Positions 25,901 to 37,534 of a stretch of DNA of 64,000 nucleotides are shown in pieces; the first letter of the stretch is position 1; every line of letters begins with the position of its first letter. The translations under genes were made by a program, and so were the position numbers. Origin of the DNA: Alentia gelatinosa. Lineage: Eukaryota > Annelida > Polychaeta > Phyllodocida > Polynoidae. Location of the stretch: positions 17,039,318 through 17,103,317 of the forward strand of contig OX465583.1 in NCBI GenBank assembly GCA_950022655.1, read 5' to 3'. Below the pieces are notes generated by a model. That model was not told the DNA's origin. It saw only the letters and a program-made list of their open reading frames with translations, and did no database searches.

Positions 25901-26439
25901 CTTGAAATGTAAATACCACATTTGGACAATAATATCTAATAATTTCCTTTTCTAGTACCAGATAACAGTAGCCATAACTAAGAGTTAATCATTTCATGAA
26001 AGGATTGACATAGTGAATCTTTTTGTCTTCAAAAAGACTAGAAATGAAAATGTCTATTTTTAGGGACCATGTCAGTAGTGGGACAGGGGCATGGTCAGAC
26101 TGGGATACTGGACACCTGTCCATTTCACCTGTCCATTTCACCAGGTGCATGAATAGTGAAGTGTTAGATTATTTGCAGTAAGCTCTAGATGACTATATAA
26201 TATATATGAGCACGATTTCCCGCTCTCAACAAGGCATCAGTCACATCAGAGAATAGTATTTCCTTAAAAGTCATTACTGAACTTTATACATTTACATGTA
26301 GGCCTACATGAATCTGAGATAAGCTCATTCAGAAACTGGAGTCTCCAATATGTGAGTCCCAAGAACGGAGGAAGCTAGTATTTGACAGAGATAACCCCAG
26401 CTGACCTAATTCCAAGTCAAGCCCACTAGTTAATAACCA
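22945..26439. other. Upstream of gene A: repeats, no coding exon
   Basis: Positions 23,230-23,590 hold about four diverged units of about 90 bp ('gataaacagtgactgaaggc' type). A block of about 200 bp at 24,560-24,790 containing 'ccatcagattcgaaaatgta' recurs at 25,870-26,050 and partly at 25,190 and 26,208. Positions 25,385-25,765 are a degenerate (CTGT)n pyrimidine tract whose long plus-strand frame is not a gene. Confidence 0.55.
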
Positions 26440-26965
26440 TCATAGCGAGTCACAAACCCCCTCCCCCTGGCTACCCCCTCCCCGACGGACAGCCAGCTGC
26501 TGTGTGTTCCCGCAGCGTGTAAATCGGCAACGCGGGCAGGCGGCCGGGGTCTGACCAGCTCGCGGCACCATCTGCAGTACGACGCCGGCTGCAGCAGCAG
26601 CTGTCACTGACAAGCTGACGCTCGGGCAAGATGGCGCCAACGGTGCCTCAGTGAAACCTCACCTCTCGCCAACCTCTCCGCTCGCCGCTGTCCTCTCCCA
26701 CCGCCGTCCTCCCCACATCACACACACCTCGATAATCTACACTCTTTTCTGAATCTGATCTCGGAAGAATTATACTGATCGGTTGAGAACTTACGTCGAA
26801 CAACGGCGGTTCTTTGTGGAGCTATCAGGGACGAGCCTTGGCTGGAATCATCAACATACTGGAGCTTTCGTCATTTCCCGAGAGGGGGCGTGCAGGAGCT
26901 AGTCAAACAAGGAAAACAAGGGCACACAACACTCGCGAAAATAATAGAAAACACAAGTCCTTGGT
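26440..26965. promoter_or_regulatory. CpG-rich segment: likely shared promoter of genes A and B
   Basis: This is the only GC- and CpG-rich non-coding block between the two divergent genes. It has 'gcaagatggcgccaac' at 26,623, a YY1-like core-promoter word. A plus-strand donor CTTG/gtatgt ends a possible gene B leader exon at 26,957-26,958. A minus-strand donor GAC/gtaagt near 26,795 could end a gene A leader exon. Both coding starts sit just downstream of a splice acceptor (29,685 and 22,944), so upstream leader exons must exist. Exact transcription starts cannot be read from sequence. Confidence 0.45.
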
Positions 26966-28915
26966 ATGTTTGAAAGCAGATATTTTTATTGCACCACAAG
27001 CGAAACTTAAAGAACCATTTATAATTGGTTACAAATCCATTGTGTCAGCACTTGTGCATTATTTCTTATCTAAGTATCTTACTTATGTGTGACCTCTATT
27101 ATCGCTCATGTTTATTTGCTTTCGATTTGGAGCAAGCTTTTCATATTAAATTAATGCACGCGCTTTCGTTCTGTCTTATAAGATATTGTACACATTAGTA
27201 ATTTATTTGTTCAAACTATTTTTGCCGTTGTTGTATTCTGTAAGTGTCTGTTATAATGGGGTTTTCTCATTTCGCAGGAGGCATAGTCCCGATGTTTGCA
27301 CAGGGTGTGAAGGGGTTTGGGTTTGATCATTGATAATGCCTATGGTCAGTAAAGATTAAAGCCACGTCGTAAAAACGTCAATATAACAATACAAATTACT
27401 GTGGTTTGCGATCGGCACTATGTCAGATGCAGTTACAGTGCTGCATATAAAGACTACACCAGAAAACCTACGTGTTTCACTGTGAATATAAATAGTGGGA
27501 CTTTCTCAGAGGCCCTATCAGAGTAGTGGTACCGTAGTCTATCTTCTAGCTCTAGCTAGCCCTGTATAGTGCCTTAGTGGCCACACGGCTATGTGTTGAG
27601 TCCCACGGCAGCCACCTCTTTCCTTCATCAGTCCAATTCAATTGTTAATTCAATCTTTTATACCAGATATTACAAAGAATTACAATAGTTGCAGATGTAA
27701 AGTACATACCGGTATTAGGTGGAACAAAAGAAAACAACTAGCTTAAAGGAAAAATGCACATCTTCAAGGCTTTATATCACCATATTTCCTTCCCAGCAGT
27801 GGTAGACTAATTGCGATCAATAGACAATCTTTCTCATACCATGTCTATGGTGTTGGAAGTAAATAAACTCATCTCGGTAAATGTGTTGCGGAGAGATTTT
27901 TACCTGAAAGCATCTCAAAGATTCGATCAACACGTACGGTATGTGGCATAAAACTAAAAGCAATGGGAAAATTTAACCTTGAGATAGTTACCCTCATGGA
28001 CCTTGAGTTAGTTACCCTCATGGTACCCTGTGACGTAACAAAGAAAACACACAAAACAGACAACCTATACTTGCTATTTTGAGGTTCAAATTTAAGCACT
28101 AGTTCAATACGCTTACTTTCTCTCTGTAACCACAGCTGGTACGTGGGTTGTTAATAATCTAGGTCATGTACACATTAGGCTATGGTCCTACAAAGCTGTA
28201 TTACTTAAACCTTGTTTGCTTTAGACTGAGGTATGACTCACTTGACAGCCTTTGGTTCTTACATAGTATGAGACCACTATGAACAATCACCCTGAGACAG
28301 GGGGAAATACAACACTAAAATAGGATCGGGTCCAATAAAGAGGTACATGTACCTCTTTATTGTGTTAGAAGACAATACAAGAAATTTAAAAAAAAACCAA
28401 GATGCTTATATTTACATCTTAACAGGAGGGTCATTTAATACTAACAAAACTCTGAAAGCAAGAATTGGTCTATGCCTCCTATTACATTGTTCTCCCTTAA
28501 AACTTTGAAAGCAGTGAATTTGTAATTATTTGTCACAAAAACCCTTTAGAAAGTGCGGATAAACAGTGCCATAGGTGAGTGCCCAGCTGACTACTATCAA
28601 CCAAATTCTTCCTATATTTATCTCATGGATTCGATTACCATCAAATCCAAAGTAAGTCTAATAGGACATATTGAACCTTAAACTTCCCAAACAACCAACA
28701 ATGAACAGACCGAAATACCCCATTGAGCCATGACGCTTTACATATTTAGTTACAGCAAATCACCAACTGATTGGATAAGACCCAAACTTCCCGATTCAAA
28801 TTCCACACTCACTCATCAAAGATGAACATACCCTTTATTCCTACTATTCTTACTGGGCTTCAACCATTGTTCGGACAGAAATGTACAGCAAAATGCATCA
28901 AAAAGCTGTTTGTAT
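26966..28915. other. Gene B 5' intron: nothing recognised
   Basis: This is AT-rich sequence with a short duplicated phrase ('agttagttaccctcatgg' type) near 27,980-28,025. No exon, RNA gene or element end is supported. Confidence 0.5.
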
Positions 28916-29240
28916 CGTTCTTTGTGACTGAATTTTAAAGCTCTGCTACACTGAATAGCAGTTAGTTATCTTTGTGACTGAAGTCTAACGCCCCATTACA
29001 CTGAACAGCTGTAAGTGATCTTTGTGTCTGAAGTCTAATGCCCTGTACCCTGAAAATCAGTTAACAATCTTTGTGACTGAAGTCGAAAAGCCTGATACAC
29101 GGAACAGACATTAGTGATCTTTGTGACTGAAGTCTAACGCCCCATACAGAAAATGACAATTAACGATCTTTGTTACTGAAGTCAACAGCCCCACATGTGT
29201 GCCCAAAGTCTAATGCTCTAGCAGTTAGCTATCTTTCTCT
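28916..29240. repeat. 50-bp tandem array, about six units
   Basis: The phrase 'tctttgtgactgaagtct' recurs at 28,919, 28,969, 29,019, 29,068, 29,118 and 29,167, so the period is 49-50 bp. Units are diverged. The array lies in the intron just upstream of gene B's first coding exon. Confidence 0.85.
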
Positions 29241-29692
29241 AGAATATGTGGCATGAATGATATTCAAAAGTGAGTGAACAAACTGCTGGTTTCAACTTTT
29301 GGTTATACCATTGATGTTGTACAACTTCTTGTTCAAGTGAGATGATATTCATCAGGATTATCGAATTGTATTCTTTTTTAAAAGCTTTTATGATAGATCA
29401 ACAGCACCAAACCTGTCTGCCTGATGCCAACCCCCTGCCAACCCCCACCCCCCTCCCACGAAAACAAACACAATCCCTGCTTAACACCAACCTGAGAATA
29501 ATAAGGAAAGGTAAATCTGATAGTTTTACTGACAATTTCAAGGGGACTTCATAACCCACGGGTAAGAAAGCCTCTTTCACTGATTTATGGATGTTTCACT
29601 AGTATGTCTATAAAGATTTTACTCATATCTGAAACTGATAGCGAGTTGTTTTTCAATATTGTCTATTTTTTTTGTCGTTTTCAGAGCATCCC

Positions 29693-29779
29693 ATGTTGAC
29701 CCATCACGAAGAGCAACATGAAGGTGGGTCAGGATCGCGTGAAGAAGATGTTGACAGACACTGTATCACTGCTGTGTAA
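29693..29779 (+). other. Upstream ORF overlapping the gene B start
   Basis: An ATG at 29,693, eight bases into the exon, opens a 28-codon frame (MLTHHEEQHEGG...) that ends at TAA 29,777-29,779, past the main ATG at 29,718 and in another frame. Initiation here would bypass the main start. It could lower translation of gene B; no evidence of use is visible. Confidence 0.5.
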
Positions 29780-30002
29780 GAACAGCCTACAGTATGAGGG
29801 TGAGATCAGCATCGAGGGGCTGCTTGGAATCAAGGTCGACAAGAAGGATGTCTTCTTTGTGCACATCAGTGAGAACTTTGGTAAGGATGGACAACAGACA
29901 CTTGTACACGATCAACTCATCATTGGTGATGGTGCACCTGCCAAGAAGAAAAGACGCAAAGCTGGACAGGCTGCTAAAAAACAACAACAGCAACAACAGC
30001 AG

Positions 30003-30034
<32 letters not shown>

Positions 30035-30584
30035 GCAACAGCAACAACAGCCTCAGACAGTACAGCTGGAGCTGGTTCCAAAGGTGTTGGAGGAGGTGAA
30101 GGTGGAAGACCAGGTGGCGGTGCAGGGGGCACCCACGGAGTGCACAGTGCTGACAACGCATGATGTCAAACTGGAGACAGTTCAGCAGGTGGCAGAAATT
30201 GTGGCTGGACAGCGGAGGGCTGCCCTACGGGTTGCAAAAGACCTTCAGCAACAGGTGCAGGAGGTGACGTTGCACCCAGAGACAGCAGCCACACAAGCCG
30301 TGTACGAAGCTGCTGCTGCCACACAGGCCACCTTTGTGCAGGCCCAGCCAGCCCAGTATGACCCAGCACAGCCTGACGCTGAAGGCAGGGTGCCAGCCAC
30401 ATCCTGCACTGCCACCGACCCATGGCCAACCATCGCCGCCACCGTGGCATGTGTGGACACCATCTCTGTGCAAGCAGCGCAGGCTACGTTCCAGGCGAGT
30501 ACAGCACAAATGACCCAGGCAGGAGACACATTACAGACATGGTCTCTGCCTGCTGGAGTCGTTGTGCAGACAGAGGCAGATACA
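29718..30584 (+). CDS. Gene B first coding exon (N-terminal domain, polyQ)
   Basis: It has 289 codons from ATG at 29,718 (in-frame TGA upstream at 29,706) to the donor GATACA/gtaagt at 30,584, phase 0. The acceptor is cgttttcag before 29,685. Residues 1-55 match gene A (VKKMLTDTVSLLCKNSL, IEGLLGIKVDKKDVFFVHI). A basic KKKRRKAGQAAKK stretch, a likely nuclear signal, leads into about 26 glutamines encoded by mixed CAA/CAG. The second shared motif, EIVAGQRRAALRV, follows. The rest is Ala/Gln/Thr-rich, as in activation domains. It is the paralogue of gene A's common exon. Confidence 0.9.
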
Positions 30585-31559
30585 GTAAGTTTGTTTCTTT
30601 ACAGATCACAGAAAAAAAGACTAGTAGGAAAAAAATCCTCAAAAAGGCAGAAATGAAACGAAAACCCTTTTTTAAGTTATTCTGAAAAGAGATATATTTA
30701 CTTTCTAATAACATACTTATCTTTTTTGAGGTACTATCAATAAACATATTAGACAAAATTAGGTTTACTGGAGGAAAAACTAAAACATTTGGTAATCCCA
30801 ATAAACCCTGAGAGTCACTTGGGACAATGAATAAACAGACTCTTCATAGAGAGACGTACCAAATCCCTTTGCTGTTTCAGGTGACCTACAACTAGTGTGA
30901 CAAATCCTTAAGCTAATCCAGATGACCTAAAACTAGTGGACCAAATTATTGTCCTGCTTCAGAATACCTATGATTAGTGTACCAAATTTGTTGGCTAATA
31001 CAGATGACTCATGACCAATTCACCAAATCATTTTCAGATGACCTGCAATTAGTTACCAAATCCTTTAGCTACTTCAGATGATCAGGGACTTGTCACAAAA
31101 TCATTTAGCAGATTCAATTAACCTACAACTAGAGAATTTTTTCTCTTTTTTGTTCTATTATGTGTCGATATTGATGTTTGTCTACCTTTTGCATCTGCTC
31201 CAAAAGAAATTACTTCATGAAGCATGCAGAAGAAAAAATGCACCGATTCAGCAAGAAAGACTGCCCGCGCAGACTTCTACTTAATTGCAAAAGAAAGGTA
31301 GACCAAACACCAAGGGAAACACTCTTGAAGGAGAAAGAATATTCCCATATAAAGGAGGAAAACCTGTAAATGTTCACCACATACAGACCAAGTGGCAATA
31401 TGGGCAGGATAACAAGAGGTAACTGGGATTAATTAATCCAAGTTGATAAGCTAACTACCAAATATCTCAATGAGAAAAGGGACTGTACAAGTGGCCAGAT
31501 GCCCAAGTGGGCAGGTGTCTCACACCACAGTAAATTCATCATATATTCTGACTAAAAAT

Positions 31560-32285
31560 AATGTATTCAAAGTATCCTCCAATAATCTCGGACAAACCCT
31601 ATGAAAAGAGAAGTTAGATAGAGGATTACCATTATGAAGAAGAGAAAGAAGGACATAGTTCTATGCTGGCTACCAAACCACATAGTAATTGATGGAAATG
31701 AAGAGGCAGACAGAGCATCAAAGAAAGCTCTGAAATTGCATCCTGATACAGTGAAAATTCTACACACTTATATGACAGCTCCTATAAGAGAGTGAACAAA
31801 TGGCAATCTGACTAGAACAAGCAAATAAGACACAAGCTGCATACCATTCATTCAACCATCAATGGGAAGAGAAACTGTGGGGGATTAAGTCATAGTGAAC
31901 AGGTGAAGTTGACCCCTCTGAAAATAGGTCACTTCAGACTTACAAATGAATATCTCCTGAGAGGGGAAAACCTCCATTATGCCAAGCATGCAATGTACCC
32001 ATATCTGTTCAGCATATCCTGCTGAATTGTAAAGGGTACAGGAAAATAGAAGAAAGTACTTGAAAAACAGTAACAACATGAAAATGTTATTTGAAACTAT
32101 TCCAAAGAAAGATATCATCACGGTTTTGAAAGAGACAAATCTCCTTTATTGTTTATAGGATATTTGAAAACATTGAAAAGAATTGTCTAAAATATGCCTA
32201 CAAAAGTGAAAAGCTAAATAATTGATAGTCCCTATATACCCTCAGGGTCGCCTGGGACATTAAACCACAAACAATCAAACCAAAC
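31560..32285 (+). pseudogene. Decayed LINE 3' part (RNase H region)
   Basis: Frame fragments read DIVLCWLPNHIVIDGNEEAD, an RNase H signature in which retroelements typically have W-P-H and GNE-AD. After frameshifts come PPLCQACNVPISVQHILLNC and KGY, the usual C-terminal zinc-knuckle-like block. It ends with 'tataccctcagggtcgcctg' and 'gacattaaaccacaaacaa', a tail also seen near 20,660 and 30,800. The order fits RNase H-bearing non-LTR elements (I/Nimb/R1 types). It has stops and frameshifts and is not functional. Confidence 0.7.
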
Positions 32286-32720
32286 AGAAGCACAAGTATC
32301 AGAGGAAAAACTGTACGATCTGTCATAGAACGAAGACGAATAGGATACTTCAACCGCACCAGAAACGGACCTTACAAACAATGCATGATATAACCTGCAA
32401 CAGTTCCACTTTGATATAATGCCTAAAATGCAGAACATGCGGGAAGAAATATACAAACGTAAGATCGAAACGAAAGTGAAGGAAAACATTGAAGTACAAA
32501 AAAAAGTACCCAAACATTTCAAACAACCTAAGCATTACGGGTGTGACGACATAGGTGTCCATATATTGGACTTCATATACCAACACCCGGATTCTCTCAG
32601 AGCAAACTACCTTCGGAAGAGGAGCTAATACAATTGTATTGAGCGTATACGAAGCCACCTCCATCACACATGATGGTCTCATCACCATGGCCAGCAATTA
32701 CGGGTAACAAACACGGACCC
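32286..32720 (+). pseudogene. Retroelement C-terminal fragment, possibly GIY-YIG type
   Basis: A frame at 32,419-32,625 reads HFKQPKHYGCDDIGVHILDF and, past a stop, YNCIERIRSHLHHT. This resembles the C-terminal tail of GIY-YIG endonuclease domains in Penelope-like and related elements (HF..KH...DI.V.IL......R...E..WI..L). It is interrupted by stops. The assignment is tentative. Confidence 0.35.
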
Positions 32721-33209
32721 CCTCCCCCAATGTACAAGCACCATTTCAAAAAGAGTTTTTTCAGAAAAAAGTTTACAAACATCGATGTCAACACATAATC
32801 GAACAAAAAGATTGGGGCATGGGTATGAACGACCTTATAATGGCCATTCTAATTATACTAAATGACCACTCTCATGGTCGTTGGGGTACAAGTAACATCC
32901 TACAACTAGCTAACCAAATCCTTTAGCTGTTTCAGATAACCTGTCTAGTTTGCCAAATCCTTAAACAAAATCAGATGACCGACAACAAGTTTACCAAATC
33001 CTTTAGCTGATTAAACAACATACACATGGTGAACCAAATCTTTTAGCTGATTGAGTTGACCTACGACCAGTGAACCAAATCTCGTTACAATTTCATATGA
33101 CTGTTTTCCTGCTCAGGTATTATTTCATTATCAGGTCAGTTAAATTTTAGATTAAGAAAGATGCTTTATGCATAAAATGCATGTATTTATATCTTGATTT
33201 GTTTACCAG

Positions 33210-33545
33210 CAGGTAACCACGCTGTCTCAGCCGACAGTACAAACGACAACGCTGACCACTGACGTCACAGGTCAGCAGCAGTTTACGATGCCCAAGTACA
33301 AGTGGACGATGCTGGGCCACCGGTCTCCCGACGCCACCACCACCACGGTGCGCCTGTCGCCAGCCCAGCCCCAGCCACAACAACAGCAACAGCAGCAAGT
33401 AGTCCAACAACAACAACAACAACAACAACAGCAGCAACAACAACAGCAACAAGCCCAACAGCAAGTACAACAACAACAACAGCAGCAACAAGTGGTGCAA
33501 CAACAACAGGTGGTGCAGCAAACGCAGCAGGTGCAGGTTCAACAA

Positions 33546-33583
<38 letters not shown>

Positions 33584-33917
33584 GCAGCAGCAGGTGACGC
33601 AGACAACCACGCTGACGGTTCAGGCGGCACCCACCACCCAGCAGCAGTTCACCAAGAACCGCGAGTGCACCATCTGTGGAAAGACCTTCCTGCTCGACTC
33701 GAGCCTGAAGCGCCATCTACGGGCTCACGCGGGCAAGAAGCCATATAAGTGCGAACTGTGCGAGGCGGCCTTCATCCAGTCGTCGGACCTCAAGAAGCAC
33801 TTCAGGTCTCACACCGGCGAGAAGCCATACAGCTGCTCCATCTGCGGGATGGCCTTCTCCCAGGTGGGTGACAGGAACCGACACCAGGCGCGCCACAATC
33901 GCCTCGGCAAGGCCTGA
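33210..33917 (+). CDS. Gene B last exon: polyQ and three C2H2 zinc fingers
   Basis: The acceptor tttaccag/cag leaves either CAG or GTA as the first codon; both keep phase 0 with the upstream exon. It has about 235 codons and stops at TGA 33,915-33,917, giving a protein of about 524 aa in total. Long CAA/CAG glutamine runs (33,375-33,600) are followed by three fingers: CTICGKTFLLDSSLKRHLRAH, CELCEAAFIQSSDLKKHFRSH and CSICGMAFSQVGDRNRHQARH, with linkers AGKKPY and TGEKPY. The C terminus ends NRLGKA. With the N-terminal exon this makes a nuclear DNA-binding protein. Unlike gene A, I find only one zinc-finger exon here. Confidence 0.9.
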
Positions 33918-36157
33918 GTGACGTCATCAATTTCTGAGCAGATGACGTGTCCTACGTGAGGAAAAATATGATATGGAAAAAAATATAAACTAAATCGAAC
34001 CCCGTTATGAAGAAACGATTCTGAAGTTAGTGATTTGAAAACAAACTAATACTTTTACTTATTTATTATTATTGTATGTATTTTATTTTTTGTTTACAAA
34101 AAGCCTCATCTTGCGGTGCTCTGCCAGTCCGTGCGTCCGGATGAAATTGTGTTCACTCATGAGTTTTCCTCCTTTTTTTGCTGTTGATTGAATGATTTAT
34201 TGATGATTGATTGATTGAGAACCCCCGGGCATCGTTTACTTGACTTATTAAGACTTTCTAAGTTATATTTTTAATATACAGGTTAGTATATATATATATA
34301 TGTATGGTTGGCTCTAGAAGTTGTTGCCTACATTGGTACATGTTAGTGGTTTACTACCAGGATCTTTTAGAAACATGCTACGTGCTTTTTCAGTTTATAG
34401 ATTCCAACATATTATGTATATATTATATATGTGTATGTAGGGTAATTTTTTTCCCTAGCATAAACTAGTCCATGGTGGAAGTGCTATTTATTTACATGTG
34501 GATAATTTTCCGTGTCTGATAGTTGTGCAATGTCGTATTCCGAAGAAAGAAAAGTGGATTTATTACTAGTGAAAAGTCATGGGATATATTAATCTATTTA
34601 TTGGTAATAACTATAAAATAATACAGTAAGAAATGGAACTTTTAATGGGCAGCAATTGTGAAACATATACATACTGTGTTGGCGCCATATTAATGTATAG
34701 CAATGCTTTAAGTGCACCGTGGAGTTTTTGTCAGGATATCGCGGTAGGGTGTTTTAATCCATACAAGTTTCCCACAGGAAACTTGTTACATTTGTATCAT
34801 ATGTTAGAGTCGAGTCCGAATCGAATTCCTTGGGTCTTTTCCATTTTCGTCCTGATAGTGTTTATTTTTACAGATGATATATATCTGTGTTTAAGCAGTC
34901 CATGTACAAAGGAAAATCTAATTTATTTGTAAATAGTAAAGACAAGTATTTCTCCTGTGTCATTAGCCTTCTACCTTTAGATTCACTGTATATACACTCA
35001 CAGACTATTGTAGACCAATGATATTAGGAGAGGGCTTCTGCCTCGTGGATCTAGACAAACCTAGCATGTGTGCAATATTTCCCATGTCTTCATCTCCCTC
35101 AGACAAGGTGGACCTGGAATCCTGTTATTGAATGACAGTAGAGAGAGAAAGCTATTTCAACAGTGTACTGTAAATGGTATTTTTTCACCTCTTCCTTCAG
35201 TATACAGAATAAATACATGTATATTGTCAACAGCCTGTTTCGTCGTTGTTTCTGACACGATACTAAGTCAAGGTTACAAAGAGTATATGGAGAAATTATC
35301 TATCGTTGGAACTTTTTACTTTTCTACCAGTCTACCCAATTGGCCGCGAAGTAAGATGTGTAAGCTGCATGGAGAAAGTATAGTTGTTTTTTTTAAGTGT
35401 AATAAAATATTGATCAATATGTTGAACTGAACTAGGTTAAATTAAGCTATGCTGAATATTCTCACCCGATATATTTAATTCTATGGGCGATGTGTTATCA
35501 TATTTATCCACTATTTACTCATCTCTCACCTAGCTATCTAGATGCCAATAAAGAGATTTCTACGGTATCAATGCACAGCAGGAAGAACTGATGTATTTCA
35601 GGAATAGAAATAATTGTCGATTACAGGTGTAGTATGTTGAAATGTAGTCACAGTAATCTCTAATGGAGATGCATTGTCCATGGCCAACCTTTAATATAGA
35701 GTAACTCTAACGTGTATGTTTTCGTCCCGCCCGTTTTCCGCCCATTTCATCTCTGGTAAGTTTTGTTAGGCTATTTATTTTATATTTCTTTAAATATAGG
35801 GATGTAGATATTGATCATTTGAACATCAAATTCTGTTTATTTCGATTAACATATACTATGGGAGTGTTTCAATTTTAAGTCGGGGCATGGCCATTTTTGA
35901 TATCCAACCATATCGTCCATAAAACTCACGTGGTCATTCTGGGACGAAAACGTCAGCCGTGGTACATAACTCATAATTAATGTACCCCAAGCAGCGGTGT
36001 GTAACTATAAGTGCTGATTCCACCAACACACAAGATATAGTGAGACTAATCCTGATTTGGTCGTCTTGCTAAATCTTGAATAATCGTGTGCATATTTGCA
36101 GCGATGTGTCTTGCGGTGTCGTGGTGGTGAAGCACCAAAATAGACACACGACACTAT
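33918..36157 (+). other. Gene B 3' UTR and downstream spacer
   Basis: Candidate AATAAA poly(A) signals are at 35,208, 35,401 and 35,547. The region is AT-rich with a (TA)n run at about 34,283-34,300. No other exon is supported; the 99- and 120-codon open frames here have no recognisable features. Confidence 0.5.
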
Positions 36158-36459
36158 CGTAAAACTAGATGAGTTTTAATCTTGGCCACCGTATGCCACG
36201 ACTGGAGTTTGGCAAAGTGACTTCATGAGGTGAAGCCGAGTGAAGTCCGGAGCCAAAACTCCAGGAGTGGCATGCAGTGGCCAAGATTAAAACAAATCAG
36301 GTTTTGATTTTATCCTACCCTATCTCCTCGATTTTTGAATATTACGTGATAACAACTCTGTATGCCACTAGTGGCATATAAAACTCTGTATGCCAGTCAG
36401 CGTGGCATACATAACCTCAATGTTAAGCCTATGGGATTTTATATTAGGGGTAGGATAAA
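36158..36459 (+). mobile_element. Foldback-family element, short form
   Basis: Arms at 36,168-36,212 and 36,255-36,299 pair ('gagttttaatcttggccacc' with its complement) around the loop 'catgaggtgaagccgagtga'. It is followed by TTTATCCTACCC and a 150-bp segment ending GGGGTAGGATAAA at 36,459. It matches the left part and end of 43,573-44,487 closely. Confidence 0.8.
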
Positions 36460-37099
36460 GCACGCTACGTAACACGACATAGGAGATACAACATAGCCCA
36501 ACACTGTAAGATGCAACAAGATATACAAAGACATACAACAGCAAATCCATCGTGTTGGTGGAACCAGTCCTATAGTGTTCGGAAATTGGTATATAGGAAT
36601 TACTGTTATCTTGTGAATAATAAAGAAAATGTCAGACCAACGAGTATTCTCGTTGGTCAGAGGAAGGATACACTGTAATGCATTTAGTTAAAGTGTTCAT
36701 TGGATGATGATAATCAAAGACTTAAGCAAGTCTACCATTCAATATACACCAATAAAGGGTAAAATCTCGCGATTTTAAGGCACATGATGATATAAAGAAA
36801 AGGCAGACTGCAGTTGTATGTAAAAAAAAAAAAAAGATTATCCCTCTGCATTTAGCATCGGAATAACTTAAATACAGTTATTTTTATGTAAAACTACGAT
36901 ATATTTATCATCCATGGTATACAAAGTACCAATTGAGAATGCATGGGGACTCAGTTAACCACTATCCATTGTATAGAAACTGTCAGATATACCATAACCA
37001 TGTCATTTATATTTAAATCCGCTGTATACGCCCTAAAAGCCATTGTATATGGGAAAACAATTCCTTTATGCTACAGAGGAAGAGATAGTCCCTATTGAT
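36460..37099. other. Spacer, no gene seen
   Basis: This is AT-rich sequence without supported features apart from an A run near 36,823. 'gtgttggtggaa' at 36,552 is the inverse of a phrase at 36,018, so the foldback element is also flanked by a short inverted repeat. Confidence 0.4.
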
Positions 37100-37532
37100 A
37101 CAATTTTGAACTTCCGTGTAAGCGGGCACCCCCTCCCTCTCCTTTACAGGCCAAAGTGTCTGCTTACGTAGGGTTACTGCTGGCACAAAGTTTCCATTTC
37201 CTGCACCACTCCTATTCTCTCACCTGTGAAGGTGAGGCAATCGGAGTTTTGTTTGTGCAATAAATGTATATACAGGCTACTCTGTGGTATAAAAGATAGT
37301 GTAGGTCATTGCCGACACAGATGCTTGCAGCAGCTGCCCTGCCATATTTGATATGGTGCCCCTCCGAGATGTTAGTTTACACAGGGTTAAATGGCTTTTC
37401 ATACTGTTTAAGGGGGGGGGGGGGGGTGTCCCGTTTACATAAGGTTAAAATAAACCTCTAATAGAGGGGAAATTCCTGTTGCAAGCAAAACTGTCCGGTA
37501 ACGCAGGGTGTCCCTTAAGCGGAGTTCTACTG
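37100..37532. mobile_element. Partial pogo-like element
   Basis: The right end reads 'gggtgtcccttaagcggag' and 'ttctactg' followed by TA (37,533-37,534), matching the right end of the element at 7180. 'ggttaaaataaacctctaat' matches 7091-7111. The left end is not recognisable. A 15-base G run lies at about 37,412-37,426. Confidence 0.6.
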
Positions 37533-37534
37533 TA

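Larger units (their letters stand above)
30585..33209 (+). other. Gene B intron with split tandem array and retroelement debris
   Basis: A 40-42 bp array ('gatgacctacaactagtgta', 'ccaaatcctttagct') occupies 30,858-31,135 and resumes at 32,893-33,100. The 1.75 kb between is foreign: a LINE relic followed by another retroelement fragment. The donor at 30,584 and acceptor at 33,209 or 33,212 are in phase 0. Confidence 0.7.

Noticed and set aside
25366..25905. 179-codon hydrophobic frame on the plus strand
   Set aside because: It is a translation of a degenerate (CTGT)n pyrimidine tract.
33147..33716. Minus-strand leucine-rich frame opposite gene B
   Set aside because: It is the antisense of the CAA/CAG glutamine tracts.
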